NCBI RefSeq assembly: GCF_001921215.1
Contig: NZ_MSIF01000045.1
Span: 1 to 34,074 of the forward strand
Origin: Actinophytocola xinjiangensis
GTDB lineage: Bacteria; Actinomycetota; Actinomycetes; Mycobacteriales; Pseudonocardiaceae
Direction: 5' to 3'
DNA: 34,074 nucleotides
Shown: positions 16,801 through 24,615 of the stretch, one piece after another
Layout of the letters: the number at the start of each line of letters is the position of its first letter
Numbering within the stretch: position 1 is the first letter of the stretch
Program-made: the position numbers and the translations under genes
The notes under the pieces: model-generated
The model's input: the letters and a program-made list of their open reading frames with translations, nothing else
The model's database searches: none
Told to the model about the DNA's origin: nothing

Positions 16801-19800
16801 CAGCACCAGCTCGCCGGTCAGCCGCAGCACGGTCAGCGAGTTGTAGGCAGGGTCGTCGGGCGCGAGCTGGTTGAGGAACCACATGCGCTGCTGGGCGTAG
16901 GACGGCTCGGCCAGCTCCGCCGGCGGCCGGGCGGTGATCGGTGGCGGGCCGGCGGTGTCGGCCACGCCGGTGGCCAGCCGACGGGCCAGCTCGGCGATCG
17001 TGGGCAGCCCGTAGATCTCCCGCAGCGGCACCTCGACCCGCAGCGAGGCCCGGATCCGGGAGGCGACCTGGGTCAACATCAACGAGGAACCGCCCAGGCC
17101 GAAGAAATTGTCGTGCACGCCGACCGTCGCCAGCTCCAGCACCTCGCACCAGATGCCGGCCAGGATCTCCTCGACCGGGGTGCGCGGCGCGACGTGCCCG
17201 GTGGCGTCGAACAGCTCGGCGTCCGGCGCCGGCAGCGCACGGCGGTCGATCTTCCCGTTGGCGTTGAGCGGCATCCGCGCCAACCGCACCACCACCGAGG
17301 GCACCATGTAGCCGGGGAGCCTGGCCTGCAGGTGGACCCGCAGCTCGTCGTCGGTGACCGGCGACGCCGGATCGTGCTGGGTGACGTAACCGACCAGCCG
17401 GCGGTCGCCGGAACCGGTCTCCCTGGCCAGCACGACCGACCGGTCGATCGTCGGGTGCTGGCGCAGCGCGTCCTCGATCTCGCCGAGCTCGATGCGGAAC
17501 CCGCCGACCTTCACCTGGTTGTCGACCCGGCCGAGGATCTCGATCACGCCGTCCGGGCGGTAGCGGGTCAGGTCACCGGTGCGGTAGAGCCGCGCGTTGG
17601 GCTCGGCGGCGAACGGGTCGGGCACGTACCGCTGCGCGGTGAGGCCCGGCCGGCGCAGGTAGCCCCGGCCGACGCCGGCGCCGCCGATGTACAGCTCGCC
17701 GGCGATCCCGGCCGGCACCGGCCGCATCCGCTCGTTGAGCACGTAGAGGCGGGTGTTGAGTGCCGGGCGGCCGACCGCGACGATGCCCTCGGCGTCGTCG
17801 GGCACCTCGGTGTCGACCAGCGTCGAGTTGTCGATGGAGGTCTCGCTGGTGCCGTAGGCGGCGACGATGCGGGTCGTGGGCCGGCACAGCCGCCGGGCGC
17901 GCAGGTAGTCGCGGGCGTACCAGATGTCGCTGCCGGCGACCAGCAGGTCCATGAACGCCAGGTCCTGCCCGGTCCGTTCCAGGTGGTCGACCAGCGCGGC
18001 CAGGATCGGCGTGATGAACTCCGCGCTGTTGACCCGTTCGGCGAGCATCAGCGCGTACAGCCGCTCGGGTGACATCACCACCTCGCGCGGCGCGATCACC
18101 AGCGTGGCGCCGGAGAACAGCGCGCGGGTGGCGTCGGCGACGAAGATGTCGAACGCGAAACTGGTCATCTGCAGGTGGACCCGCATGACCTGGGAGACGT
18201 GGTAGGTCGTCTCCCAGAAGTGCACGTAGTTCGCGTAGTTGAGGTGGGTCAGCATCGCGCACTTGGGCGTACCGCTGGAACCGGACGTGTAGAACACACA
18301 GGACAGGTTCTCCGGGCGGACCAGGGTCCGCGGCGGGGTCACCGGCAGTCGGTCCAGCTCGGCGCGGCCGGCGTCGAGCACGATCCTCGGCACGTCGCCC
18401 AGCGGCAGCGTCGCGGCCACCCCGGAGTCGACGACCAGCAGCTGCGCCCGCGCGTCGGCGATCATGAACGCCAGCCGCTCGGCCGGGTAGTCCGGGTCCA
18501 GTGGCGTGAACACGCCACCGGACTTCAGCACGCCGAGAAACGCGACGATCGTGTCGATCGACCGCTCCAGGCACACGCCGACGCTGACCTCCGGCCCGAC
18601 ACCACGCGCCACCAGCGCGTGCGCGAGCTGGTTGGCCCGCTCGTCGAGCTCGCGGTAGCTGATCCGGGAGTCGCCGCACACCACGGCGGTGGCGTCCGGC
18701 ACGCGCCGGGCCTCGCGCTCGAACAGGTGGTGCATCAGGTGCGGCGCCGGCACGTCGGCGGCGGTGTCGTTCCAGCCGACGACCGACTGGTCCCACTCGG
18801 CGCCGGTGAGGATCGGGTAGTCGGCGATCGGCCGGTCCGGGTCGGCGGTGACCTCGGTCAGCAGGCGCAGCCAGTGCCCGGCGGTGCGCCGCACGGTCGC
18901 CTCGTCGAACAGGTCGGTGTTGTACTCGATCTCGCCGGTCAGCCCGGCCCCGGTCGACAGCAGGTCCAGGCTCAGGTCGAACTTCGCGGTGACCCGCTCG
19001 ACCTCCAGGGTCTCCACGTCCAGGCCAGCCAGCTCCGGGCGGCCGGCGACCTGTTCGGTCACCATGCCGAAACTGACCTGCACCAGCGGCGAGTAGCTGG
19101 TGTCCCGGTCGGGCACGACCGCGCGCACCACGTCGTCGAACGGGACGTCCAGGTGCTCGAAGGCGTCCAGCGCCTCGGCCGACACGTGCTCCAGCGCGTC
19201 CAGGAAGGTGATCCCGCCCGGCAGGTCGGCGCGGATTGTCACGGTGTTGACGAAACACCCGATCAACTCGTCGAGCGCGGCGGTCGGCCGGTTGAACACC
19301 GGGACACCGACAGCGATATCCCGCTGGGCGGTGTACCGGGCGAGAAGGACGTGGAACGCGGTGAGGAACGTCAGGAAAACAGTGGTGCCCGCCCGCTCGC
19401 TCAGCGCGGCGACCCGCTCGGCGATTTCGGCCGGCACCGCGAAGCGCGCACAGGCGCCCCGGTAGGACTGAACCGGCGGCCGGGGGCGGTCGGTGGTGAG
19501 CTGCAAGGGCGGCGGGACGGTCGCCAGTTTCCCGCGCCAGAAGGCGAGTTGCCCATCGAGGTCGGCGGTGGCCTGCCAGCGGGCGAAGTCGGCGTAGCTG
19601 GCCGGCGGCGGGGGAGCGGCCGGTGGCCGGCCGGCCCGCGCCGCCGAATAGAACTCGTTGAGTTCGCGCAGCAGAATGCCCAGCGAGGCGCCGTCGAAGA
19701 CGGTGTGGTGGGCGACGATGATCAGAATATGGTCGAACTCGCCCAAACGAATGAGACGCAGCCGGAACAGCGGTCCGCGACCGAGTTCGAACGGAGCGTG

Positions 19801-20178
19801 CGCGATCGCGTTTGTCCGCGCGCGGACAACTGTCTCTTTGTCCGGTTCGGGGACGTTCTCATAATCTTCTTCAGGTATTGAAACGACAATATCGGTGACG
19901 CGTTGTTCGGGAACGCCGGACACGTCGGGCAGCTGGGTGCGCAACGCGTCATGGCGGTCGACAATCGTTTGGAATGCGATTCTCAATGCCGCTTTGTCCA
20001 GTGTTCCACGTAGTCGCAGGGCGACCGGGATGGTGTACAGCGAACTGTCCGGCTGTAGTCGGTCGAGGAACCACATCTGCTGCTGGGCGGCCGACAGCGG
20101 CACCAGCGATGGTGCCGATGTGCCTGCTCTGACCTGCGACGACGGTGCTTCGGTGAGCAGTGACTCGCCTAGTTGCAT
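13816..20178 (-). CDS. Two-module NRPS (C-A-PCP-C-A-PCP)
   Basis: A 2120-residue synthetase. C1 has HHTVFDG at 157-163; A1 has YTSGSSGTPKC near 629 and YGTSETS; PCP1 carries its phosphopantetheine Ser at S1032 (GGSSL). C2 has HHIVTDG at 1222-1228; A2 has [11 protein letters not shown] near 1671; PCP2 has S2062 (GGHSL). Both C motifs are complete. There is no epimerase or thioesterase. By-eye specificity residues (positions 235 to 331) are D-I-A-E-L-A-A-I-D for A1, close to a bacitracin ornithine code (DVGEIGSIDK), and D-A-E-S-L-A-V-I-T for A2, loosely like a lysine code (DAESIGSVCK). A pair of basic residues is therefore plausible, the second with low confidence. The A1 nucleotide loop has Cys where Gly is usual (PKC). 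It is first in the minus-strand operon, and the P450 and PP2C genes follow with overlaps. Confidence 0.95.
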   Translation of the reverse strand: MQLGESLLTEAPSSQVRAGTSAPSLVPLSAAQQQMWFLDRLQPDSSLYTIPVALRLRGTLDKAALRIAFQTIVDRHDALRTQLPDVSGVPEQRVTDIVVSIPEEDYENVPEPDKETVVRARTNAIAHAPFELGRGPLFRLRLIRLGEFDHILIIVAHHTVFDGASLGILLRELNEFYSAARAGRPPAAPPPPASYADFARWQATADLDGQLAFWRGKLATVPPPLQLTTDRPRPPVQSYRGACARFAVPAEIAERVAALSERAGTTVFLTFLTAFHVLLARYTAQRDIAVGVPVFNRPTAALDELIGCFVNTVTIRADLPGGITFLDALEHVSAEALDAFEHLDVPFDDVVRAVVPDRDTSYSPLVQVSFGMVTEQVAGRPELAGLDVETLEVERVTAKFDLSLDLLSTGAGLTGEIEYNTDLFDEATVRRTAGHWLRLLTEVTADPDRPIADYPILTGAEWDQSVVGWNDTAADVPAPHLMHHLFEREARRVPDATAVVCGDSRISYRELDERANQLAHALVARGVGPEVSVGVCLERSIDTIVAFLGVLKSGGVFTPLDPDYPAERLAFMIADARAQLLVVDSGVAATLPLGDVPRIVLDAGRAELDRLPVTPPRTLVRPENLSCVFYTSGSSGTPKCAMLTHLNYANYVHFWETTYHVSQVMRVHLQMTSFAFDIFVADATRALFSGATLVIAPREVVMSPERLYALMLAERVNSAEFITPILAALVDHLERTGQDLAFMDLLVAGSDIWYARDYLRARRLCRPTTRIVAAYGTSETSIDNSTLVDTEVPDDAEGIVAVGRPALNTRLYVLNERMRPVPAGIAGELYIGGAGVGRGYLRRPGLTAQRYVPDPFAAEPNARLYRTGDLTRYRPDGVIEILGRVDNQVKVGGFRIELGEIEDALRQHPTIDRSVVLARETGSGDRRLVGYVTQHDPASPVTDDELRVHLQARLPGYMVPSVVVRLARMPLNANGKIDRRALPAPDAELFDATGHVAPRTPVEEILAGIWCEVLELATVGVHDNFFGLGGSSLMLTQVASRIRASLRVEVPLREIYGLPTIAELARRLATGVADTAGPPPITARPPAELAEPSYAQQRMWFLNQLAPDDPAYNSLTVLRLTGELVLPALARAIDTVLARHDVLRTVFAQVDGMPRLVVLDPVARDLAVTDLSALPEPRRGAELTRLVHQDERAPFDLATGPLLRTSVVRLAADDHVLLLNLHHIVTDGWSAAILFDELSAAYTAEVTGTSPDLPEVTLRYADFAAWQREWLRGEVLAEQLEYWRGQMAGAPAVLDLPLDRPRPAVSSHFGDSFVFPLPGRLTGRLRALCQAEGVTLFMALLGSFQATLARHTGQDDIVVGSPIANRTRVELERMPGFFANTLALRTDLSGDPSFRAVLHRVREVALDAYAHQDLPFEKLVEQLAPERSMGHHPLFQVLLVLQDTPQESADLPGLRLEWMPYDSSVSQFDLSVSIAVTEDGLEGTVWYKTELFDRSTVESVLTSWRLLLDRACAAPDTRLAALPVSPPSTVDVESLELPATARIDDLVAAQVARTPNAIAVEDGDTRLTYAELDAAATDLAGELRALGAGPDVLIGLVLPRSADAVTAILAVLRTGAAYVPVDPLYPEVRRATMLRATAAVITAGLRVTGGHDRVRPGPVARPGPDDAAYVCYTSGSTGTPKGVVVSHRSLVNHSLAVDRHFALTPGDRVLQCRSLSFDAAAEEIFPALTHGATLVIGREALERGAEEFTDLVLAHRLTVVSLPTAFWARWADTGDGLRALAGSGLRFVLAAGEQAHPGHLRAWKDHVGETVTWCNVYGPTEATITTSVYRAGQDWERDCALTVPIGTPIANVTAHVLDRHHRPVPDGVVGELHVGGAALARGYLDQPAATAARFVPDPFGTGGRLYRTGDLVRRAADGTLRFVGRDDGQVKVLGHRVEPGEVAAALAAHPSVRDAVVLHTDERLVGYVAATGVTAAALRAHLERTLPRHLVPSAFVVLDDLPLTPNGKVDRAALTASAARRVDEHVEPATPVEHVLSAIWCEVLDRTEVSATADFFEIGGHSLLAAKVLSRIRGVLSVALPVRALFDHRTLDALAAAITTALTPDQHERIAGLVAQESAR

Positions 20179-20581
20179 GCGTATCCACCCCGGGTTCGTC
20201 CGTTATGAATTCGTGCGTGTCCGCCGCCTTCGTCCAGTGGAAATGGCGCAGGCGTGATCGGTGATCTGCTGATCGAGTTCAGTGCTACGGAAGCGTTGAC
20301 CTTGGCGAAGGTATCGCTGGGAACGGAAGTATGATCACGTATTACTCCCCCCGGTGTCCCGGAGTCTCCTCAGGACACACCGAGGACGCTACCGGAGGGG
20401 GTGGAGGACCGTCAAGACAGGACCGGAGTAACTCGTTCGGGGGAGTTCGGCTCTCGTTCCCGTGAAATTCGGAAGATGGTTGAACGACGCCGTCGGCCGT
20501 GGTTATGGTGGGATCGCGGAGTCGCAATCTGACAGGGCGGGGCCCTTCGCGATCATCCCGGCGATCAATGTGCTTGGGGGC
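20179..20581. other. Divergent control region of the NRPS cluster
   Basis: 403 bases between the minus-strand NRPS and the plus-strand NRPS, less GC-rich than the genes. I see no gene. It contains three TGATC copies spaced 7 and 8 bases (starts 20255, 20262, 20270), a TATGAT -10-like element (20330-20335), a hairpin with arms GTGTCC (20354-20359) and GGACAC (20373-20378), and a plus-strand promoter candidate at 20480-20509. For the minus-strand NRPS only a weak CATAAC (20207-20202) was found. Both operons are probably controlled here, by a regulator not identified. Confidence 0.6.
20480..20509 (+). promoter_or_regulatory. Candidate promoter of the plus-strand NRPS operon
   Basis: TTGAAC (20480-20485) and TATGGT (20504-20509) are 18 bases apart. 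Transcription would start near 20516 and leave a leader of about 65 bases if translation begins at 20582. Each hexamer matches the consensus at four of six positions, so this is a reasonable but unproven call. Confidence 0.35.
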
Positions 20582-23500
20582 ATGTTGCATTTTTCTGCTG
20601 CCACGAGTATGTCCAGGTCCACCACGAGTGACCACCACGGCTGTGTCCACGAACTGGTCAACGCGCGCATCGGCCGCGCCACCGACGAGATCGCGTTTCG
20701 CGCCGGCGGGACCGATGTCGGCTACCGGGAACTCGGTGAGCGTGCCAACCGGCTGGCGCACCTGCTGCGCCGCCGGGGAGTGTCGACCGGCGACCGGGTC
20801 GGGGTGTGCCTGCACCGGGGCCCGGACCTGGTGGTCGCCCTGCTGGCCGTGCTCAACGCCGGCGGGTGCTACGTGCCGCTGGACCCCACCTACCCGCCGG
20901 ACCGGGTCGCGTTCATGGCCAAGGACTCCGGCGCGTCGCTGGTACTGACCGACACCGACGGGCACTTCGGCGGCGCGCAACCGGTACGGCTGGACGACCT
21001 GGACACCTCCGGCGAGCCGGTCCACCCGCCGCCGGTGCGGGTGTCGCCGCGCGACCTCGCGTACCTGATCTACACCTCCGGCTCCACCGGCCGCCCCAAG
21101 GGCGTGGCGATCGAGCACCGCTCGGCGGTGGCCAGGCTGCGCTGGGCCGGGGACACCTTCTCGGCGCGGGAGCTGGGCGGGATGCTGGCCTCGACGTCGG
21201 TCTGCTTCGACCTGTCGGTCTTCGAGATCTTCGCGCCGCTGGCCTGGGGCGGGCGGTTCGTGCTGGTCCGCGACGTGCTCGAACTGGCGACGCTGCCGCC
21301 CGGCGCGGGCGTGCGGCTGGTGAACACCGTGCCATCGGCGATGACCGAACTGCTGGCCGCCGACGCCGTCCCAGATGGCGTCGAGACCGTGTGCCTGGCG
21401 GGCGAGCCGGTCCCGCCGGCACTGGCCGAACGGCTGTGGCGCCGCCCGGGGATCGCCAGGGTGCTCAACCTGTACGGGCCGTCGGAGGACACCACGTACT
21501 CCACCGTCGCCGAGCTGACCAGGCACGACACCGGCCCGCCGCCGATCGGGCGGCCGTTGCCGGGCACCACCGCGCACGTCCTGGACGACGCGTGGCGCCC
21601 GGCCGGCACCGGCGAGCTGTACCTGGCCGGCGAGGGCCTGGCCCGGGGCTACTTCGCCTGGCCGGCCGAGACCGCCGCCCGTTTCCTGCCCGACCCGTTC
21701 GGCCGCCCCGGGACGCGGCTCTACCGCACCGGGGACCGGGTGCGCCGCCGCGCCGACGGCCGGCTGGAGTACCTGGGCCGTACCGACGACCAGGTCAAGA
21801 TCCGTGGCCACCGGGTGGAGCTGGGCGAGGTGGCCGCCGCGCTGGCGACCGTCGCCGGAGTCCACCACGCCAGCGCCAGGGCCGTACGCGGCCCGGCCGG
21901 CGACCTGCGCCTTGCCGGCTACGTCGTCGCCGACGGCACCCGGCCCGACACCGCGCGGGTCTTGGCCGACCTGCGGGAACGGGTGCCGGCGCCGCTCGTG
22001 CCGAGTACGCTGGTGTGGCTGGACCGGTTGCCGCGCACGCCCAACGGCAAGGTCGACCGCCGTGCCCTGCCCGACCCGGTGTGGGACCGCCCCAACGGCG
22101 GCGTGAACAGCGACACGGACACCGTCGCCGCGGTGTGGCAGGAGGTTCTCGGGGTCCGCCCGGAACCCGGCGACGACTTCTTCGCCTCGGGCGGCGACTC
22201 GCTGCTGGCCACCAGGGTCGTCGCCCGGCTGCGGGCGGCGCTGGGTGTGTCGCTGCCGCTGACCGCGCTGTTCGACCGGCCGACGGCCGCCGGCCTGAGC
22301 GCGCTGGTGCGGGCCGCGTCGGCCACGCGACCGCCGCCGGCGGTGTCCGCCGGGTCGCCGGTCTCCCACGCCCAGCAGCGCCTGTGGTTCCTCGACCAGC
22401 TGACCCCCGACGACCCGGCGTACCTGGTCAACGCGGTGATCTGGACCCGGTTCGCCGCCGACCCCGACCACCTGACCGGCGCGCTGCGCGACGTCGTCGC
22501 CCGGCACGACGCGCTGCGCACCAGCTTCGGTGAGAACGCCGAGGGCGACCTCACCCACCACGTGCACCCCGCCGTCGACGTCCCGGTCGAGCGGGTCGCG
22601 CTGGCCGCCGACGAGGACCCGCACCGCCTCGCCGCCCGGGCGCGGCCGCTGGACCTGACCACGGCGCCGCTGGCCCGGTTCCACCTGCTGACCAGGGACG
22701 GGCGGGTCGCCGGGGTCCTGCTGACCGTGCACCACATCGTCTTCGACACCTGGTCGCTCGACGTCCTGGTCGGCGACCTCGGCCGCTGCTACGACGCCCG
22801 CGCCCACGGCACCGCGCCGCCGCCGGCCACCGGCGACGCCCGGGGTTTCGGTGCCCGGCAACGAACCTGGCTGTCCGGTGTGGACGGGCAGGCGGCGCTG
22901 GCGCGGCTGGCCGGCTCGCTGCGCGGCGTGCCGGACACCCTGGACCTGCCGACCGACCGGCCGCGTCCGGCCGAACAGGGCTCGGCCGGCGCGCACCTGG
23001 TGGCGCCGGTCCCGGGCGCCGCCGCGTTGACCGACCACGCCCGCCGGCACGCCACCACCCGCTACCTGGTCGGGCTCACCGCGTTCGCCAGGCTGCTCAC
23101 CGAGTGGACCGGCCGCCGCGACCTGGTCGTCGGCACCGCGTTCGCCGGGCGCACCAGCGCCGAGACCCAGGACGCCGTCGGGTGCTTCGTCAACCTCGTC
23201 CCGCTGGTCATCCGCACCCCACCGGAGCGGGCCGGCCTGGCCGCCGAGGTCCGCCGGGCCGCGCTGTTCGCCGCCGGCCACCAGGACGTCCCGTTCGAGT
23301 GTGTCGTGGAACGCGTGCGCCCGCCCCGCCGGCTGGACCGCCCACCGCTGGTCCAGGTCGCGTTCGGGGTGCACACCGCGACCCGGTCGGGCTACCGGGG
23401 CGAGCCCGCCCGGCTGTGGGGCCAGGAGCTGGAGCCGGCGCACGCGCGGCTGGACCTGACGCTGTGGCTGCGGGAGCGGCCCGACGGCCTGGACGCCCTG

Positions 23501-23608
23501 TGGACCTACCGCACCGCACTGTTCGTGCCGGCCACGATCGCCGCGCTGCACGAGCGGTACACCGCCCTGCTCGCCGAACTGACCGAGCCAGCAGCGAAGG
23601 AGTCGTGA
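20582..23608 (+). CDS. NRPS module A-PCP-C, predicted alanine starter
   Basis: About 1008 residues. It begins directly with an adenylation domain (about 20-520; A3 YTSGSTGRPKG near 163, A10 PNGKVDRRAL), so it can start a chain. A PCP follows with S540 (GGDSL), then a condensation domain (about 595-1000). Specificity residues read D-L-F-N-C-A-L-T-Y, near the known Ala code DLFNNALTYK. The C domain has HHIVFDT (717-723): the catalytic second His and the Asp are kept, but the final Gly is Thr. The start is uncertain: ATG 20582 has a G-run only one base away, ATG 20609 has no ribosome site, and GTG 20570 and GTG 20462 are also in frame. The end overlaps the next gene (TGATG). The C-terminal C domain probably joins Ala to the residue carried by the synthetase at 25626. 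Confidence 0.92.
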   Translation: MLHFSAATSMSRSTTSDHHGCVHELVNARIGRATDEIAFRAGGTDVGYRELGERANRLAHLLRRRGVSTGDRVGVCLHRGPDLVVALLAVLNAGGCYVPLDPTYPPDRVAFMAKDSGASLVLTDTDGHFGGAQPVRLDDLDTSGEPVHPPPVRVSPRDLAYLIYTSGSTGRPKGVAIEHRSAVARLRWAGDTFSARELGGMLASTSVCFDLSVFEIFAPLAWGGRFVLVRDVLELATLPPGAGVRLVNTVPSAMTELLAADAVPDGVETVCLAGEPVPPALAERLWRRPGIARVLNLYGPSEDTTYSTVAELTRHDTGPPPIGRPLPGTTAHVLDDAWRPAGTGELYLAGEGLARGYFAWPAETAARFLPDPFGRPGTRLYRTGDRVRRRADGRLEYLGRTDDQVKIRGHRVELGEVAAALATVAGVHHASARAVRGPAGDLRLAGYVVADGTRPDTARVLADLRERVPAPLVPSTLVWLDRLPRTPNGKVDRRALPDPVWDRPNGGVNSDTDTVAAVWQEVLGVRPEPGDDFFASGGDSLLATRVVARLRAALGVSLPLTALFDRPTAAGLSALVRAASATRPPPAVSAGSPVSHAQQRLWFLDQLTPDDPAYLVNAVIWTRFAADPDHLTGALRDVVARHDALRTSFGENAEGDLTHHVHPAVDVPVERVALAADEDPHRLAARARPLDLTTAPLARFHLLTRDGRVAGVLLTVHHIVFDTWSLDVLVGDLGRCYDARAHGTAPPPATGDARGFGARQRTWLSGVDGQAALARLAGSLRGVPDTLDLPTDRPRPAEQGSAGAHLVAPVPGAAALTDHARRHATTRYLVGLTAFARLLTEWTGRRDLVVGTAFAGRTSAETQDAVGCFVNLVPLVIRTPPERAGLAAEVRRAALFAAGHQDVPFECVVERVRPPRRLDRPPLVQVAFGVHTATRSGYRGEPARLWGQELEPAHARLDLTLWLRERPDGLDALWTYRTALFVPATIAALHERYTALLAELTEPAAKES

Positions 23609-24615
23609 TGGCGCAGCCGTTGATCCGCCGCCGGGAGGCCGACCGCACCGGGGTCCTCGTCCAGCGGGACTGGCAGGACCGGACGCTGCCCGCGCTGGTC
23701 CGCGCGCAGACCCCCGGTCTGGACGCCGCGGCGTGGGTGCGGGCCAACCGGGACACCGTCGACCGGCTCAGCCGCACCGCCGGGGCGGTGCTGCTGCGGG
23801 ACTTCGCGGTCGCCGGCGCCGACGCCTTTCGCGAGGTGATGGCGGCGCTGTCCGACGACGTCCTTGGCTACGGCGAGCGGTCCTCGCCGAGGACCGAGGT
23901 GCGCTCCGGGGTGTACACCTCCACCGAGCACCCGCCCGACCAGCCGATCGTGTTGCACAACGAGCAGTCCTACACCCTCGACTGGCCACTGCGGATCGTG
24001 TTCTTCTGCGACGTCGCGCCGGCCGAGGGCGGGCGCACCCCGCTGGCCGACAGCCGGGCGGTGCTCGCCAGGCTGTCTCCGGCGGTGGTGGACCGGTTCG
24101 AACGCCACGGTGTGCGCTACGTGCGCAACTACCTGCCGGGCATCAGCCTGCCGTGGCGTGAGGCGTTCCAGACCGACTCCCGCGAGGAGGTCGAACGCTA
24201 CTGCCGCGCCACCGGCATCCACTGCGAGTGGCTCGGCGAGGACCAGCTGCGCACCCACCAGGTGCGTCCGGCGGTGCACCGCCACCCGCACACCGGCGAG
24301 CGGACCTGGTTCAACCACGCGCTGTTCTTCCACGTGACGTCGCTGCCGCCGGAGGTCAGCGCCGGGCTGCTGGCCGCGCTCGACGAGCGCGACCTGCCCT
24401 ACCAGACCTACTACGGCGACGGCCGGTCCATCGAGGACGACGTGGTCGACGAACTACGCGCCGCCTACGAGGCGCAGACCGTGGCGTTCGACTGGAAGCG
24501 GGGCGACGTGCTGGTGGTGGAGAACATGATCGTGGCCCACGCCAGGGAACCGTTCCGGGGGCCCCGGCGCATCCTGGCCGCGATGGCCGACCCGCGTTCG
24601 GCGGTGACGGCGTGA
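23608..24615 (+). CDS. SyrP/KtzO-like Fe(II)/2-oxoglutarate aminoacyl beta-hydroxylase (first copy)
   Basis: A 335-residue TauD-fold oxygenase. The iron ligands are H117 and E119 (LHNEQSY) and H311 (VAHAREPF); the Arg pair after it (PRRI) can bind 2-oxoglutarate. Family landmarks are SSPRTEV, VYTSTEHPPD, GGRTPLADSRAVL, HGVRYVRNY, TWFNHALFFH and YYGDG. They match SyrP and kutzneride KtzO/KtzP, which beta-hydroxylate Asp or Glu while it is bound to a carrier protein. One difference is HAR at the distal His, where the second copy has HGR. ATG 23608 shares a base with the NRPS stop and has a GAAGGAG ribosome site. It lies directly before a second hydroxylase and a synthetase whose A domain reads as Glu-selective, so beta-hydroxyglutamate is the likely product. 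Stereochemistry cannot be read from sequence. Confidence 0.9.
   Translation: MAQPLIRRREADRTGVLVQRDWQDRTLPALVRAQTPGLDAAAWVRANRDTVDRLSRTAGAVLLRDFAVAGADAFREVMAALSDDVLGYGERSSPRTEVRSGVYTSTEHPPDQPIVLHNEQSYTLDWPLRIVFFCDVAPAEGGRTPLADSRAVLARLSPAVVDRFERHGVRYVRNYLPGISLPWREAFQTDSREEVERYCRATGIHCEWLGEDQLRTHQVRPAVHRHPHTGERTWFNHALFFHVTSLPPEVSAGLLAALDERDLPYQTYYGDGRSIEDDVVDELRAAYEAQTVAFDWKRGDVLVVENMIVAHAREPFRGPRRILAAMADPRSAVTA
24095..24132. repeat. 38-bp near-identical repeat shared with 25105-25142
   Basis: The stretch coding for RFERHGVRYVRNY in the first hydroxylase recurs at 25105-25142 in the second with two mismatches, exactly 1010 bases apart in the same orientation. It marks the tandem duplication and could be a site of recombination that would fuse the two genes. 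Confidence 0.8.

Noticed and set aside
13858-18072. Very long open frames antisense to the NRPS genes (also 20342-23551 on minus and 26337-31736 on minus)
   Set aside because: They are Arg/Gly/Gln/Pro-rich with no domain logic and mirror the codon structure of the NRPS genes on the other strand, as expected in DNA this rich in GC.
20354-20378. Hairpin as a riboswitch or T-box
   Set aside because: Six-base arms with a 13-base loop and no conserved aptamer or T-box sequence; it also lies upstream of the proposed plus-strand promoter.
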